Of a DNA stretch of 64,000 nucleotides, positions 25,830 through 36,720 are shown in pieces. Source of the DNA: Cynocephalus volans (taxonomy: Eukaryota; Chordata; Mammalia; Dermoptera; Cynocephalidae). The notes beneath the pieces were generated by a model. It was not told the origin of the DNA. It worked only from the letters and a program-made list of their open reading frames with translations, and made no database searches. Each line of letters begins with the position of its first letter. The stretch's first letter is position 1. Position numbers and translations under genes: made by a program. The DNA lies in contig NC_084478.1 of the NCBI RefSeq assembly GCF_027409185.1, forward strand, positions 82,381,624-82,445,623, written 5' to 3'.

Positions 25830-26512
25830 TCTGGCCCAGGCACACCACCAATGCCTTGAGGCCCACCAGGGGACATGAGGCAGGGAGTCAGGGGCAGGAC
25901 CCCTGCCCACAACCACTCACATGGCCAGTGCCTTGGGACCCACCCAGAAACCCAAGGCTTGGAGCCAGTGACTGGATCCCACTCCCACATCCAGGCACAC
26001 CACCAACACCTCAGGGCCTGCCTGGGGGCCCAGGGACAGCAGCTGGGGACCTGTCTTCCCTCCCACAACCAGGCACACCATGTCAGCACCTCAGGGCCCA
26101 CCCAGGGACCTGGGGCATGGATAAGGGGATCAGACACCCCTCCTACAACTGGTCATACCACACAAGCGCCTCAGGGGCCACCTGGGGACCCAGGGCATGG
26201 AGCCAGGGACCGGACTGCCCCCTCCCACAACCAGGCACACTGCACCAGCACCTCAGGGCCTGGCCAGGGACCTAGGGCATGGAAAAGGGGATTGGATCCC
26301 CCTGCCACAACCAGCCACACTGTGCTAGCACCTCAGGGCCCACCTGGAGACCTGGGGCATGGAGAAGGGGACCAGACACCCTTCCCACAACCAGACACAC
26401 CATGCCTGTGCCTTGGGACCTGCTCAGGGACCCGAGGTATGAAGCTGGGGATCAGAAACTCTCCACAACCAGGCACACCACCAGCACCAAGGAGCATGCC
26501 AAAAACATCTCC
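25830..26512 (+). repeat. ~80-bp VNTR of composite retroposon copy 2
   Basis: Units starting cacaaccaggcacac-like begin at 25908, 25985, 26063, 26144, 26226, 26306, 26386 and 26464 (spacings 77-82 bp), with one divergent unit before. Core words are cctcagggcccac, ggggcatgg and cagacaccc. Long frames across it are by-products of the repeat's lack of stops, not genes. Confidence 0.9.
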
Positions 26513-26715
26513 TCCATGTGGGTGGCTGACCCCAGCCACTAAAACAACCATGGCTGCCATGGAAGCAGCTAGATGCCACAACCACCACACAGATGGTCTG
26601 CCAACCACTGGAGTGCATTGACACAAGGAGAGTCACCAGCAGAGGTAAAGAAAAGAAGAGGATGTCTCTCTCCACAAAGCCCATTTCAGAGTGACAGAAG
26701 AAGCCTCTGCTCTAT

Positions 26716-26785
26716 GATAATATTGGGGGACCTGATCACACCTCTCAGCATTGGACAGATCATCTAGGCAACAAATCAACAGAGT
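26716..26785 (+). other. Retained ORF2 endonuclease fragment in the composite retroposon
   Basis: Reads ILGDLITPLS, aligned with the GDLNTPLS segment of L1 ORF2 endonuclease at about 11717 and 40111 in this window. It is followed by 'catctaggcaacaaatcaac'. The fragment is joined on the left to 5'-UTR sequence and on the right to 3'-UTR sequence. The same fragment with the same joints is in copy 1. Confidence 0.75.
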
Positions 26786-28432
26786 AACCATTATTCTTTC
26801 AGAAAGAGAGAAGAAATCTAGGGTAATTAGAGGAGGGAGGGAGGAGCTAGAGGGGGATGGGGATAGATTGGACAAAGGGCATAAAGAATAATTACAATTT
26901 GTAACAATATATATGCTAGTAACATTGATTTGATCAACATATCTCAAAGTTGAACCCCCAAAATATGTATAATCAATTTTGACTCAATAAAAATTTTTTT
27001 AAATAAATAAATAAATAAAACTGGAGGCATAACATTACCTCACTTTAAAGTATACTACAAAGCTATAATAACCAAAACAGAATGGTACTGGCATAAAAAC
27101 AGACACATGGACCAATGGAACAGAATAAAGAATCCAGAAATCAACCCACACACCAACAGCCATCTGATCTTTGACAATGGCACCAAGTCTACATGCTGAG
27201 GAAGAGACCGCCTGTTCAGCAAATGGTGCTGGGAAAATTGGACATTCATATGTAGGAGAATGAAACTAGACCTGTACCTCTCACCATATACCTAAATCAA
27301 CTCAAAATGGATTAAACAATTAAATATATGTACTGAAACAATAAACCTCCTTAAAGAAAACAGAGGGGAAACACTCCAGGAAGTAGGAGTGAGTACAGAC
27401 TTCATGAATACGGCCCCCAAAGCACAGGCAACCAAAGGAAAAATAAGCAAATGGGATTACATCAAACTAAAAAGCTTCAGCACAGCAAAAGAAACAATTA
27501 ACAGAGCAAAAAGACAACCAACAGAGTGGGAGAAAATATTTACAAAATATACATCTGACAAAGGATTAATATCCAGAATATACAAGGAACTCAAAGAACT
27601 TAACAGCAAGAAAACAAGTAACCCAATTAGAAAATGGGCAAAGGAGCAGAATAGACATTTCTCGAAGGAAGATATATGAATGGCCAACAGACACATGAAA
27701 AAATGCTCAATATCACTCAGCATTCAGGAAATGCAAATCAAAACCACTTTGAGATGCCATCTCACTCTAGTTATTATGGCTAATATCAAAAAGATTGAGA
27801 ATGATAAATACTGGTGAGGATGCAGAGAAAAAGGATGTTGGTGGGACTGCAAAATAGTGCTGCCTTTATGGAAAATGGTATGGAAGTTCCTCAAATAATT
27901 ACAGATAGATCTACCATATGACCCAGCTAATCCACTGCTGTGTATATACCCAGAGGAATGGAAATCATCATGTCAAAAGGATACCTGTACTCCCATTTTT
28001 ATTGCAGTGCTATTTATAATAGCCAAGAGTTGGAACTAGCCAAAATGCCCATCATTGTATGAGTGGATAACGAAAATGTGGTATATCTACACAATGGAAT
28101 GCTACTCTGCTATTTAAAAAAAAGAATGAAATACTACCATTTGCAACAACATGAATGGACTTATAGAAAATTATATTATGTGAAACAAGCCAGGCAGAGA
28201 AAGAGAAATACTGCATGTTTTCACTTGTGGGAGATAGTAAAAATAAATTAATAAATACACAAACAAATAAATGGAGGGGAAGAAGAAGACACAACAATCA
28301 CAACAATTCCTTGAACTTGTTAAGAGTAGTGAACACATATATTGATGGGGGAGGGGGAGAGGGAGGGGGAAAATGAGGAATCGGTAAAGGGACACAAAAA
28401 TTAACTACATTGTGTATTAATAAATTAAAACC

Positions 28433-29332
28433 AAAAAAAATCATTATTTTTCATAGTGGAAGATACCACTAGCTGGAGTGGATAACCACCCTCCTGGGTA
28501 GATAATGCACCAATTGGGACCACTTGCCTACTAGATGAAAAACCTCACTTTCCCAGAGATGGGACATCCACCTTCAATTTCTGAGAATGTGATTGCTAAA
28601 AGATAATGTGTACAGACTGAGAGATTAACCCCAAAAGCTGCAGAAGAAAACCTAGCTAAAAGGAAGAGAATATATAGAATTTGAGCTGCAAGTCTTATGG
28701 CTAGGGAAGAGAGAAAGCAATGGTTGGGGAAGATAACTCACCAGGTAGAGAAGAGAGGATGGCATTTACAGGAAAGACCTAATTACCTAGGAAGAAAGCC
28801 TGCAGACTACAGTAGGAAGTTCATCATCTAGATAAGAAAAGCTGCTGGTTTAGGGACAGGGCCACTCTTAAATCCCAAAATAAGTAGCCTGGTGTTTTCA
28901 CAGGTTACTTTATTTGAGGCTGGTAGGTACCTAGAGCCTGCAGGTACCCAGAGGATTCAGCCACCAGTCTTTAGACTCCTTAATCATAATTTCTAGGGTT
29001 CTCCAAAGAGAAGCTGTAGGGAGTCCCCAAAACCCCTACTGATGTATATACATGGCTATTCTAGGTTGGTAGAAAGCATAGGCCTAACCTGTCCCAGTGT
29101 TCAAGGAATACTGGACTCCTACTGCCACTGGAACTATTGCTACAGTTGCTGTTGCTACCCTCAGGATACCTGGGGTACTTGCCAACATTTTTCTCTTAAA
29201 AAATGTTTTGAACAAAATTCTCAGAGGTCTTGTTAGAACTGTTTTCTCTCTCCACTTATAATTAATCTGCTTCCCTAAAACATCTCTGCTAAGTCTAATC
29301 TACTCTGAATGCTCAAAAGTAAATGTAGACTT
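28433..29332. other. Unassigned intergenic sequence
   Basis: No gene or repeat family recognised. It begins with the right target-site copy of L1-4 and so is the continuation of the sequence left of 21013. It shows no long frame of convincing composition. Confidence 0.4.
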
Positions 29333-29669
29333 TTTTTCCAAGATGGTCAACTAGAGAGATCTGGTGCTAGTCCCTTCCCCATAAAATGGGACCCAAACAA
29401 CAGACAAATTAATATATTTTGACTGGAACCTGAGGAAACATGGTGGAGAGTACCAGGAGAGTGAGAAGATTCTTGTGTGGCACAGAAGAAGGGAACAACA
29501 GCATAGAAAGTTGAGCAGGATATCCAGTCTCAGCTCCACTGCAGGGACTGGCCTGTGACAAGGGAGAGAGAAGGTAAGCTGGAAAAGACCCTGGCTATTC
29601 CCACCGCCACCACAAACACTAGCAATCCCTGCCTCCATGGAGTCCCCCAAGTCTTTGGGGGACCCAGAT

Positions 29670-30430
29670 CTGAACTCGCTCAGCACTTGCTCTCCCTGAG
29701 GTGAGCAGGCAGGCCTGCTGAGCAGAAAATCCATTGGAGTACAGCAGCTCTCCATGTTCACAGACTGCCTTGCAAGGCCCATGGGAGCTGAGCCCACGGG
29801 TGCCCACATGGCCCACAACTAGCCCAGAGGAGGACCCATCTCCCACCAGGACCTTCCACATGCTCGCCTGGGTGCTGTATCCCAGCTATTTGGAGCCTGG
29901 ACCCTGGTGCTGGACCCAGCCTGGGTCCCTTTGTCTGGAGGCACTGCCTGCATTCTGCTATGTGCACTTGGATACCAGCAGGGTTGGGGTGCAGGCTGCT
30001 TGAAGCCTGGGACAGACATAGTATCTGAAACCCCAGCATCTGAACTCACTCAGCACCCCTCCCCAACAGGTGAGCAGGCAGACTGGATGAGCAGAAAATA
30101 TGCTGGAGTGCAGTGGTTCCCCACATTCACAGTCTGCCTTGCATGGCCTGTGGTGCCTGGGTACCTGCATGGCCCATGGCTAGCCCAGTGGAAGCCCCAC
30201 CTCCCCTGTGACCCATCACATGCTCACACAGGCACCAGCATCCCAGCTACCTATTTGGAGCCTAGACCCCAGCGCTAGGCCCAACGAACCTGAGTCCCTT
30301 TGTCTAGAGGCCCTGCCTGCATTCTGACATGCTCCCTTGGGTGCAGGTGGGACCAAGGTGCAGGCTACCTGGACCCTGGGACACACGGAAGCACTGAGAC
30401 CCCAGCATCTGAATGAACACAGCACCCTCT
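29670..30430 (+). repeat. ~370-bp tandem monomers in L1-5 5' UTR
   Basis: The word ctgaactcNctcagcac starts at 29670 and 30040, and a third, diverged start (ctgaatgaacacagcac) is at 30409, giving periods of 370 and 369 bp. The two full units align end to end (for example tttggagcctggaccc and tttggagcctagacccc; gccctgcctgcattctg). This resembles the monomer-array promoters of rodent L1s. Confidence 0.85.
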
Positions 30431-31253
30431 CCCCAAGGCAGGCCTCTATAGTACTGGTGGCTTGACTGCACCCTTGCAGGCTCACTTCAGGCTCAAGAGT
30501 GATTGAGTAGCAACTTTCCCTTTCTACAGCACACCTGCAGAGAGCTTCTGGGCCCTGCACCATTCACACAGGCTTGCTCCAGGCTCAAAAGTGGAGCCAG
30601 GGGCTCTCTGCAGAGCTCACAGGACCTGTTGCCTCAGAGTATATCTGCGCCCAGACCAACAGTGGACCAGATAAGGTCTCTGATGCCCCAAGGCAGGCCT
30701 CTGCAGAGCTTCTGGCCTCAACTGCACCTTCACATGCTTGCATCAGGCTCAATGGCTGACCAGGTGGCCACTTTCAGAGCTGCCAGGCCCTGTGACAGCT
30801 GTGTACACCTACTCCCAAACTAACAGCTGATTGGGTAGCAGCTTTTCCTTCTTATAGCACCCCTCTAGAAAGCAGCTGGGTCCTGCAGCATCTACACAGG
30901 CTTGCTCCAGTCTCAATAGCTGAGCCAGTGGCCCTCTACAGACCTACTAGGAACTGCTGCAATGGTATACACCTAGCCACTGACTGACAGCAGATCACCT
31001 ACCCAACGAGAAACTGCCAAGGGCTCCTCTACCTAGGTCACAAAGGCATCCACCAACAACTCTAAGATTAAATACAGTTGATGAAATTGCACAAAGTCTT
31101 CACTTCCACACCCATCCAGATCCAAACATAAAACACCCAACCTAACTGCCAATGTAGACTACTTCTACAGGAGTCTCCCCATTCAAAAGCCACTCCTAGA
31201 ATTAAAAGAAGTGGCTACACCATCATATGCTCAGACGTCAATGCAGAGATATG

Positions 31254-32245
31254 AAAAGCATGAAAAAACAAGAAAGCTTGACTCCCCCAGAAGAAGACTA
31301 CAATTCTCCAACAACAGATGCCATACAATGGGAAATAAATGAATTGCCTGAGAAGGAATCCCAAAGGGCAATACTAAGGAAACTGAAAATGATGGATGAA
31401 AAAATAGAAATTACAATGAAGTAAAAAAGAAATTCAAGGACATGTATGGGAAATTCAACAAGGAGATACAAGCAATTCTTAAAAACTAAAGCAGAAATCC
31501 TGGAACTGAAGAATTTATTCAAAGAAATAAAAAACACAACCATGAGCATAAACAGCAGGTTAGAACAAGCAGAAGAATGAATAGCCAAGCTAAAAGGCAG
31601 GGTTTTTGAATTAACACAATTGGACCAAAAAGAAAAAAGAATTTTAAAAAATAAAGAAAAGCTGTGAAATATTTCTGATAATCATAAGCATACAAATATC
31701 TATATTATAGGTGTCCAGGAAGGGGAAGAGAAAGAAAAAGGCACTGAAAACCTATTTAATGAAAAAATAACTGAAAACTTCCCAAATATTGAGAGATAGA
31801 TGGTCCTACAGATCAAAGCTCAAAGATCCCCAAACAGGTTCAACCCAAAAAGGACCTCCCCAAGACACACTGTGGTCAAATTATCAAAAATCAAAGAAAA
31901 AGAAAGAATTCTAAAAACAGCAAGAGAAAAGCATCAAATCACCTATGAGGGAGTCCCCATTAGGCTAATAGCAGACTTCTCAACACAAACCCTACCTGTC
32001 AGGAGAGAGTGGGGTAATATATTCAAAGTGCTAAAAGAAAAAAACTGCCATCCAAGAATACTACATCCAGCAAAGTGTTCCTTCAGAAATGAAGGTGAAA
32101 TAGTATCTTTCCAAGACAAACAAAAACTGTGGGAATTCACCACCACAAGATTGCCCTTCAACAAATCTTCAAGGGAGTCCTACATCTGGAATCAAAAGAG
32201 AGATATAAGTCACCATAAATACACAAGAAAGAATAAAAACCATTA
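31254..32245 (+). pseudogene. L1 ORF1 relic (L1-5)
   Basis: Starts MKSMKKQESLTPPEEDYNSP in frame from 31254. The coiled coil is partly open to 31424, then a frameshift follows. The C-terminal RNA-binding part is open over 31800-32246 ('KRTSPRHTVVKLSKIKEKER', 'PSRILHPAKCSF'-like). It needs at least two frame corrections, so it is inactive. Confidence 0.8.
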
Positions 32246-32382
32246 GTAGAATAGATATGCAAATGAGAAAGAGAAAGAAAATGTATCTTATCACTATAAA
32301 AAAAACACCAAACAGCAAAGCTAAACAATAAAAGGGAAAGAAAGGAACATAAATATAAAACAACCATAGAGAAACTAACAAA

Positions 32383-33410
32383 ATGGCAGGAATAAGGCAA
32401 TACCTTTCAATAACAACCCTGAATCTAAATGGACTAAATTCCCCACTTAAAAGATATAGATTGGCTGAATGGATTAATAGACTAGACCCAACTATATGCT
32501 GCCTGCAAGAAACTTGCTTCACCAATAAAGATACACATAGACTAACAGTAAAGGGATGGAAGAAAACATTTCATGCAAATGGAAACCAAAAACGAGCAGT
32601 AGTTGCCATACTTATATCAAATAAAATAGGCTTCAAATAAAGAACTACAAAAAGACACAAAAATGGACATTATATAATGATAAAATGATCAATGCAGCAA
32701 TAAGATATAACAATCATAAATATATATACTCCAATATACATGGGAGCACCCAGATATATATTTTTCCCATTATTGTATCTAAAGAGAGAAATATATCCCA
32801 AGACAGTAATAGTTGGGGGCATTAACATGCTGCTCTCAGCATTGGACAAATCATCTAGACAAAAAACCAGCAGAGAGATATTGGATTTAAACAACACGTT
32901 AGACCAAATAGACTTCACAGACATACACAGAACATTTCATCCAACAACAAAGGAATATACATTCTTCTTATCAGCACACTGATCATTCTGCAGGATACAC
33001 CACGTTAGGTTGCAAATTAAGTCTCAACAAAATTAAAAGGATTGAAATCATATATTTTCAGACCCAATGGAATAAAATTAGAAATTAACAACAAACAAAA
33101 CTATACAAACTATATAAATTCATGGAAATTAAAGAACATTACATGCTCCTGAACAACCGGTGGGTCAAAGAAATAAAGTGGGAAATCAAAAAATTCCTTG
33201 AAATGAATGAAAATACAAGTACAACTTACAAAAGCCTATGGGATACTGAAAAAGCAGTGCTAAGAGGAAAATTTATTGCAGTAAGTTCTTACATCAAAGA
33301 ATAAAAGATTCAAATAAACAACCTGACATTAAATCTCAAAGAACTAGAAAAACGAGAACAACCTAATACCAAAACTAGTAGGCAGAAATATATAATTAAG
33401 ATCAGAGCAG
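32383..33410 (+). pseudogene. L1 ORF2 relic, 3'-truncated (L1-5)
   Basis: The ATG at 32383 starts an 85-codon endonuclease frame: MAGIRQYLSITTLNLNGLNS, then DPTICCLQETCF. Later pieces are 32740-32982 and 33122-33304 ('[20 protein letters not shown]'). The RT domain is absent because the element ends at 33410. Confidence 0.8.
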
Positions 33411-33655
33411 CCCCAGGCTCCCTAGCCAGGGCAGTGGGGGGCCAAAGGCCTCAGCTATACCCTCCTGATATCCATAGCCAGCCCAGCGATGACCACCAAG
33501 CTGCCACAGGAAGTGCCCCGGGCTCATGATCTGGGGCAGTGGGGAGCTGAGGGCCTCAGTCACACCCCCCTAACATCTGCAACCAGCCCAGAGATGACCA
33601 CCAAGTCTCCACCAGAAATACCCTGGGCTCCCAAGTCTTCTGGCCAGTAGAAGTA
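33411..33655 (+). repeat. 105-bp tandem repeat, 2.3 units
   Basis: Units begin ccccaggctc (33411), ccccgggctc (33516) and ccctgggctc (33621), exactly 105 bp apart. Shared words include agcccag and gatgaccaccaag. It resembles an L1 5'-UTR VNTR of another lineage, but nothing in the flanks proves that. Confidence 0.8.
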
Positions 33656-33789
33656 TCTCTTCCAACCTTATTTGAGTAGGTAATCTTACTTTTCCTGAGG
33701 ATCCTCAGGCCTCCCCTGAGGTAGCTGATTTGTAAAACACGGCTGATTCTCCTCAGGACCTTTGCTTCTAAACCTACAAGTAAACTCAG

Positions 33790-34080
33790 GTCCCAGTGGG
33801 TCCCAAAGGGTGAGGCACAAAGTGTGACTCATTGGAAGGTATGCTACACACAAAGAGAACCCCACGGTTTGTTTTTTTTTTAATTCAGACAGAAATCTGG
33901 GTAATATGTTTGGGAATAGATATTAAGGGTAAATAATAATGGTAGAAGAAACATAGAGTTAGATCAGGCTGAAATTGTTGATATGGGCCCACCAAACAGA
34001 GATTCTGGATTCAATGTTTCAACTCCAGATATCAGAAAGGTCTCTAACAGTTTGGTTGGTTTATTGAAACATGGAACATT
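33790..34080 (+). mobile_element. Possible ERVL-MaLR internal (gag-like) relic
   Basis: Wording such as 'gtgaggcacaaagtgtgact' (33811) and a frame near 33959 reading LDQAEIVDMGPPNRDSGFN recall MaLR internal sequence. It is short, frameshifted and without flanking LTRs. Family assignment is from memory only. Confidence 0.4.
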
Positions 34081-34386
34081 TGTTGTGGATTTAAACATTT
34101 ATGTAGAAATAAATACTTGACAACAATGAGGTGAAAGCCAAAAAGAGAGTAAAGGGCGTTAAAGATTTTTATGGTTCTAGCAATATCAGAAAAGTAATAG
34201 AAGTAATCATTTGTAGTAGACTATAATAAGTCAAGAATGCACATTATAATTCAAGAAAAAACAGCAAAAATTTATAAATAAAAAGAAATTTTTTAAAAAA
34301 TTTGGTCTAAAAGCAAGAAATGAGAAAAAAGATCATAAAAGAGGTAGGACAAATAGAAAACAAATAATCAGATATGTAGATTAAAA
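34081..34386 (+). mobile_element. Old L1M/HAL1-like inter-ORF fragment
   Basis: AT-rich sequence such as 'atacttgacaacaatgaggt' and 'gtagtagactataataagtc' matches old L1 sequence between ORF1 and ORF2. It appears to resume at 34770-34919 after the LTR. Confidence 0.55.
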
Positions 34387-34769
34387 TGATAGGAGACGCG
34401 AAGGAAGACACAGCAGACGAGATGCAGGTGAAGAGCGGGGGGCTACTGCTCTCTCAGACGAGTAGCTCCAACCCAGCCGCTGTTACAGCTTTTATTATGT
34501 TTAGCAAGCTTGTGCATGCGAGATAAGCATTAATGCATAAATTCTGTTACATTTTTCTCAAGAGCAGAGGCTGTTACCTCCCTTCTCAAGCACTTATCTA
34601 TAATGCGCCTCCTGGGAACACCCCAAGAAAGTGTTCTTATAACTTCAAACGTTCTCAAGGATTGTTTGCAATCCTTGATATTTCTTGGTTGTTAACTTGT
34701 ATGTGAGTTCACCAAGTGAACAAGTCCTTGGGTGCTGACCGCGGATGTCCATTAACCATTTCCTTCACA
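34387..34769 (-). mobile_element. LTR, class II ERV-like
   Basis: On the minus strand it runs TGTGAAGGAAATGG ... GTCTCCTATCA, with an AATAAA signal (34491-34496, complement) and a short R/U5-like end containing 'cttccttcgcgtctc'. It interrupts old L1 sequence. No exact 6-bp duplication remains at the inferred ends (ttaaaa and gataat), so the boundaries may be off by a few bases. Confidence 0.65.
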
Positions 34770-34919
34770 GATAATTTATATACATAACCAATAATATCAG
34801 TAATTCCATGAAGTATAAATGTCATAAGTACTCTGAGTAAAAGCCTAACAAAACACAAAAAGCAACCAAATGCTATTTACAAGAGAGCCTTTTTAATATG
34901 TAAACATAAAGAGAGTAGG
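34770..34919 (+). mobile_element. Old L1M/HAL1-like fragment, continued
   Basis: 'aaatgctatttacaagagag' and 'gtaaacataaagagagtagg' are old L1 wording, probably the right half of the fragment at 34081-34386. Confidence 0.5.
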
Positions 34920-35429
34920 AGACACCGGCCTTCACCCCCCAAAACACAAAAATATTAAACAGCTATTTACAAATAAAAATATCCCTGAGAGGGCTCCAGA
35001 GGCCAATTAAGTACATACAGCAACAGAGTAAAGCAAAAAATAAAAAAATAACCATAAAGAAACAATGGCTGGGGAGATCAAAATACCTGAGATATCTGGA
35101 GATGGCAAGACATAAAGAAGAAGTATGGGTGCTATAAGTATCAGCCATATAGCAGGTACCACTGTTTTCCCCAGTGGCCTTTTCTACTGAGGACCCTGCT
35201 AGGCTTTGCCACTGAGGAGCTCAAAAGTTCCAGCAGCAGCCACAGACTCACTGCAGCATTCACAGTAGAAATCCCCTTAGTGTTCATTCACACAGATCCC
35301 AGTGACCTGATCCACAGAAGACACAGGCAGATTTCACCACTGAGGTAATCAATAGTCATCTCTGCTCTGGATCCAACAGAGAAGGAGATGCTGCTATGCC
35401 CACACCTCCCAAAAGTAGGAGGCACTGTT

Positions 35430-36720
35430 GTGCAGCCCCAGAACCTGCCCTCACCCAATCCTAAGCACATCCCAAATCTCAGAGCCACAGCCATTGTGTG
35501 CATGTCCATGCTTCAGACCTCAGCTCTGTGGCTGCACTAAGTGCAGCCACACCCCAGATATTGGAGCCACTGCCACTGCAGGCAAGCCAGTGACCCTGGA
35601 CTCCAGAACCTCAGTCACTCTACACATACCCATGCTTTAGACCCTAGCTCTGGCACCGCTCCATGAACACCCATGCCTCAGACATTGGATCCACCTTCAC
35701 AGTGAGCTAGTCCATAAACTGGACCCTGGAGTCACTGCCACTCCACACATGTCCACACTACAGACCCCAGCTCTGTGGCTGCTCCATAAGTACCTGCACC
35801 ATGGACAATGGAGTGACCACTGCTGCAGGCACATTGGCACCCCAGACCCAGAGCAGCAGTTGCTCTGCACATGCCCAGTGTTCCAGATCCTGGCTCTGTA
35901 ATCCATCAGTAGCCATTCTGCAAGTGCCTACAGCTAGAACACCAGAGTCACCAAAGCAATGAGAGTGCCTGCATCCTGGGCCTTGAAGCAGCTGTAGCTC
36001 TTCATGAACCTTCACTCTCAACCCTGGCTCCCTGGCTGCTCCACAAACACACATGCCTCACACATTCATTATCACTGCTGCAATGAGGATGCCTGCAGCC
36101 CAGGAATTGGAGCTGCTGCTGCCCCAGATTGCAGGATCACAGCCCCTCTGCTTGCACTCCGTGTGCTGGCTCGACTGCCACTCCACCTGGTCCCCACACC
36201 TCAGACATCAGAGCTACGACCACAGCTAGCCAGCCAGTACCGACAGTAGCCAGGAAGCTACTGTCATTCCACACATGCTTGCACCCAGACTCTGGCTCTA
36301 CAGCTGCTTCACAGTGCCTGCATCATGGACACTGGAGCCACTGCTGCAGCAGGCACCTCTGTACACCAGACTGGGAGCAACAGTCATCCTGCACACATCC
36401 ATGCTCCACATGACCATTTCATGAGTACCCATGGCTAGATGAACAGTGACTGAAGCAATGGGAACACCCACACTCCAGAACCTAGTCCCTCTGTAACTCT
36501 TTGAACACCTACATTGGAGACCCTGGCTCTCTAGCTGCTTTTAAAGCACCCATGCCTAAGATGGTGTTACCAACATTGCAGCAGGGGTGCCTGTGCCCTG
36601 GGCAACAGAGCCACCACTGTCTCAGACCCTGGACCCATAGTCCCTCCACATACATTTATGCTTTGCACCCTAACCCAGTAGCCACTCCACAGGAATCACA
36701 AGGTGATGCCACCATCACCC
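35430..36720 (+). repeat. ~125-135-bp tandem repeat in L1-6 5' UTR
   Basis: Variants of 'agctctgtggctgctcc' recur at 35522, 35645, 35769, 35892, 36022 and 36291, with spacings of 123-134 bp or about twice that. Companion words are cacacatgcccatg and ggagccactgctgc. It is GC-rich, CpG-poor and diverged. Confidence 0.75.

Larger units (their letters stand above)
25009..27010 (+). mobile_element. Complete composite L1-derived VNTR retroposon (copy 2)
   Basis: A 2.0-kb insertion in the ORF2 of L1-4. Order: (1) L1-type 5' end with CAAGATGGC at 25016-25024 and a 5'-UTR-like region to ~25829; (2) ~8.5 units of an ~80-bp VNTR (25830-26512); (3) the last part of an L1 5' UTR (26513-26715), matching the region just before ORF1 in the L1 at 38101; (4) a ~70-bp piece of ORF2 endonuclease (26716-26785); (5) an L1 3' UTR with G-rich tract and A-rich tail. 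Target-site copies, ATAAAG/ACTGGAG-type ~16 bp, flank it (24993-25008 and 27011-27026). It has no ORF1, no reverse transcriptase and no long coding frame, so L1 proteins must have moved it in trans. Functionally it parallels SVA and LAVA composites. Confidence 0.8.
22450..28230 (+). pseudogene. L1 ORF2 relic (L1-4), interrupted
   Basis: An endonuclease part is open over 22550-22879 ('DPTICCLQDTHL'). A linker/RT-proximal segment is open over 23338-23760. An RT segment is open over 24010-24564 ('[18 protein letters not shown]', '[18 protein letters not shown]'). The catalytic FADDM box reads FVDNM (24505-24519), so one catalytic Asp is lost. The coding relic is split by the composite retroposon at 25009-27010, resumes at 27027 and continues to ~28230. 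It is inactive. Confidence 0.8.
21013..28432 (+). mobile_element. L1 element (L1-4), 5' UTR truncated, split by composite retroposon
   Basis: Same lineage as the 3' part of the L1 at 8338-15735. It starts inside the 5' UTR, has ORF1 (21259-22264), ORF2 (about 22450 to 28230, interrupted at 25009-27010), then a G-rich 3' UTR near 28345 and an A-rich end. Flanking imperfect duplications, A-run plus AT(A/C)ATTATTTT, lie at 20995-21011 and 28433-28450. Net L1 length without the nested insertion is about 5.4 kb. Stops and frameshifts make it inactive. Confidence 0.9.
29333..33410 (+). mobile_element. L1 element (L1-5), intact 5' end, 3' end missing
   Basis: Starts with a T run and CCAAGATGGT (29338-29347), a YY1-type L1 5' end of a third lineage. 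The 5' UTR (to ~31250) includes two ~370-bp monomers. ORF1 relic 31254-32245, ORF2 relic from 32383. It stops abruptly in the ORF2 linker at 33410 ('aagatcagagcag'), where GC-rich 105-bp repeats begin. Loss of the 3' side is the opposite of normal L1 5' truncation, so a later deletion or recombination is likely. Confidence 0.85.

Noticed and set aside
25830..26512. CRISPR-like array
   Set aside because: The ~80-bp units are contiguous without spacers and diverge along their length, and the context is a eukaryotic retroposon.
25856..26626. Long open frames (up to 248 codons) on both strands over the VNTR
   Set aside because: Pro/Gly/Thr-rich repeats follow from an ~80-bp stop-poor GC-rich tandem array; frames overlap on both strands, change phase between units and have no conserved start.
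29351..30563. Many open frames over 29351-30563
   Set aside because: They fall in the GC-rich monomer array of an L1 5' UTR and recur by duplication; not protein genes.
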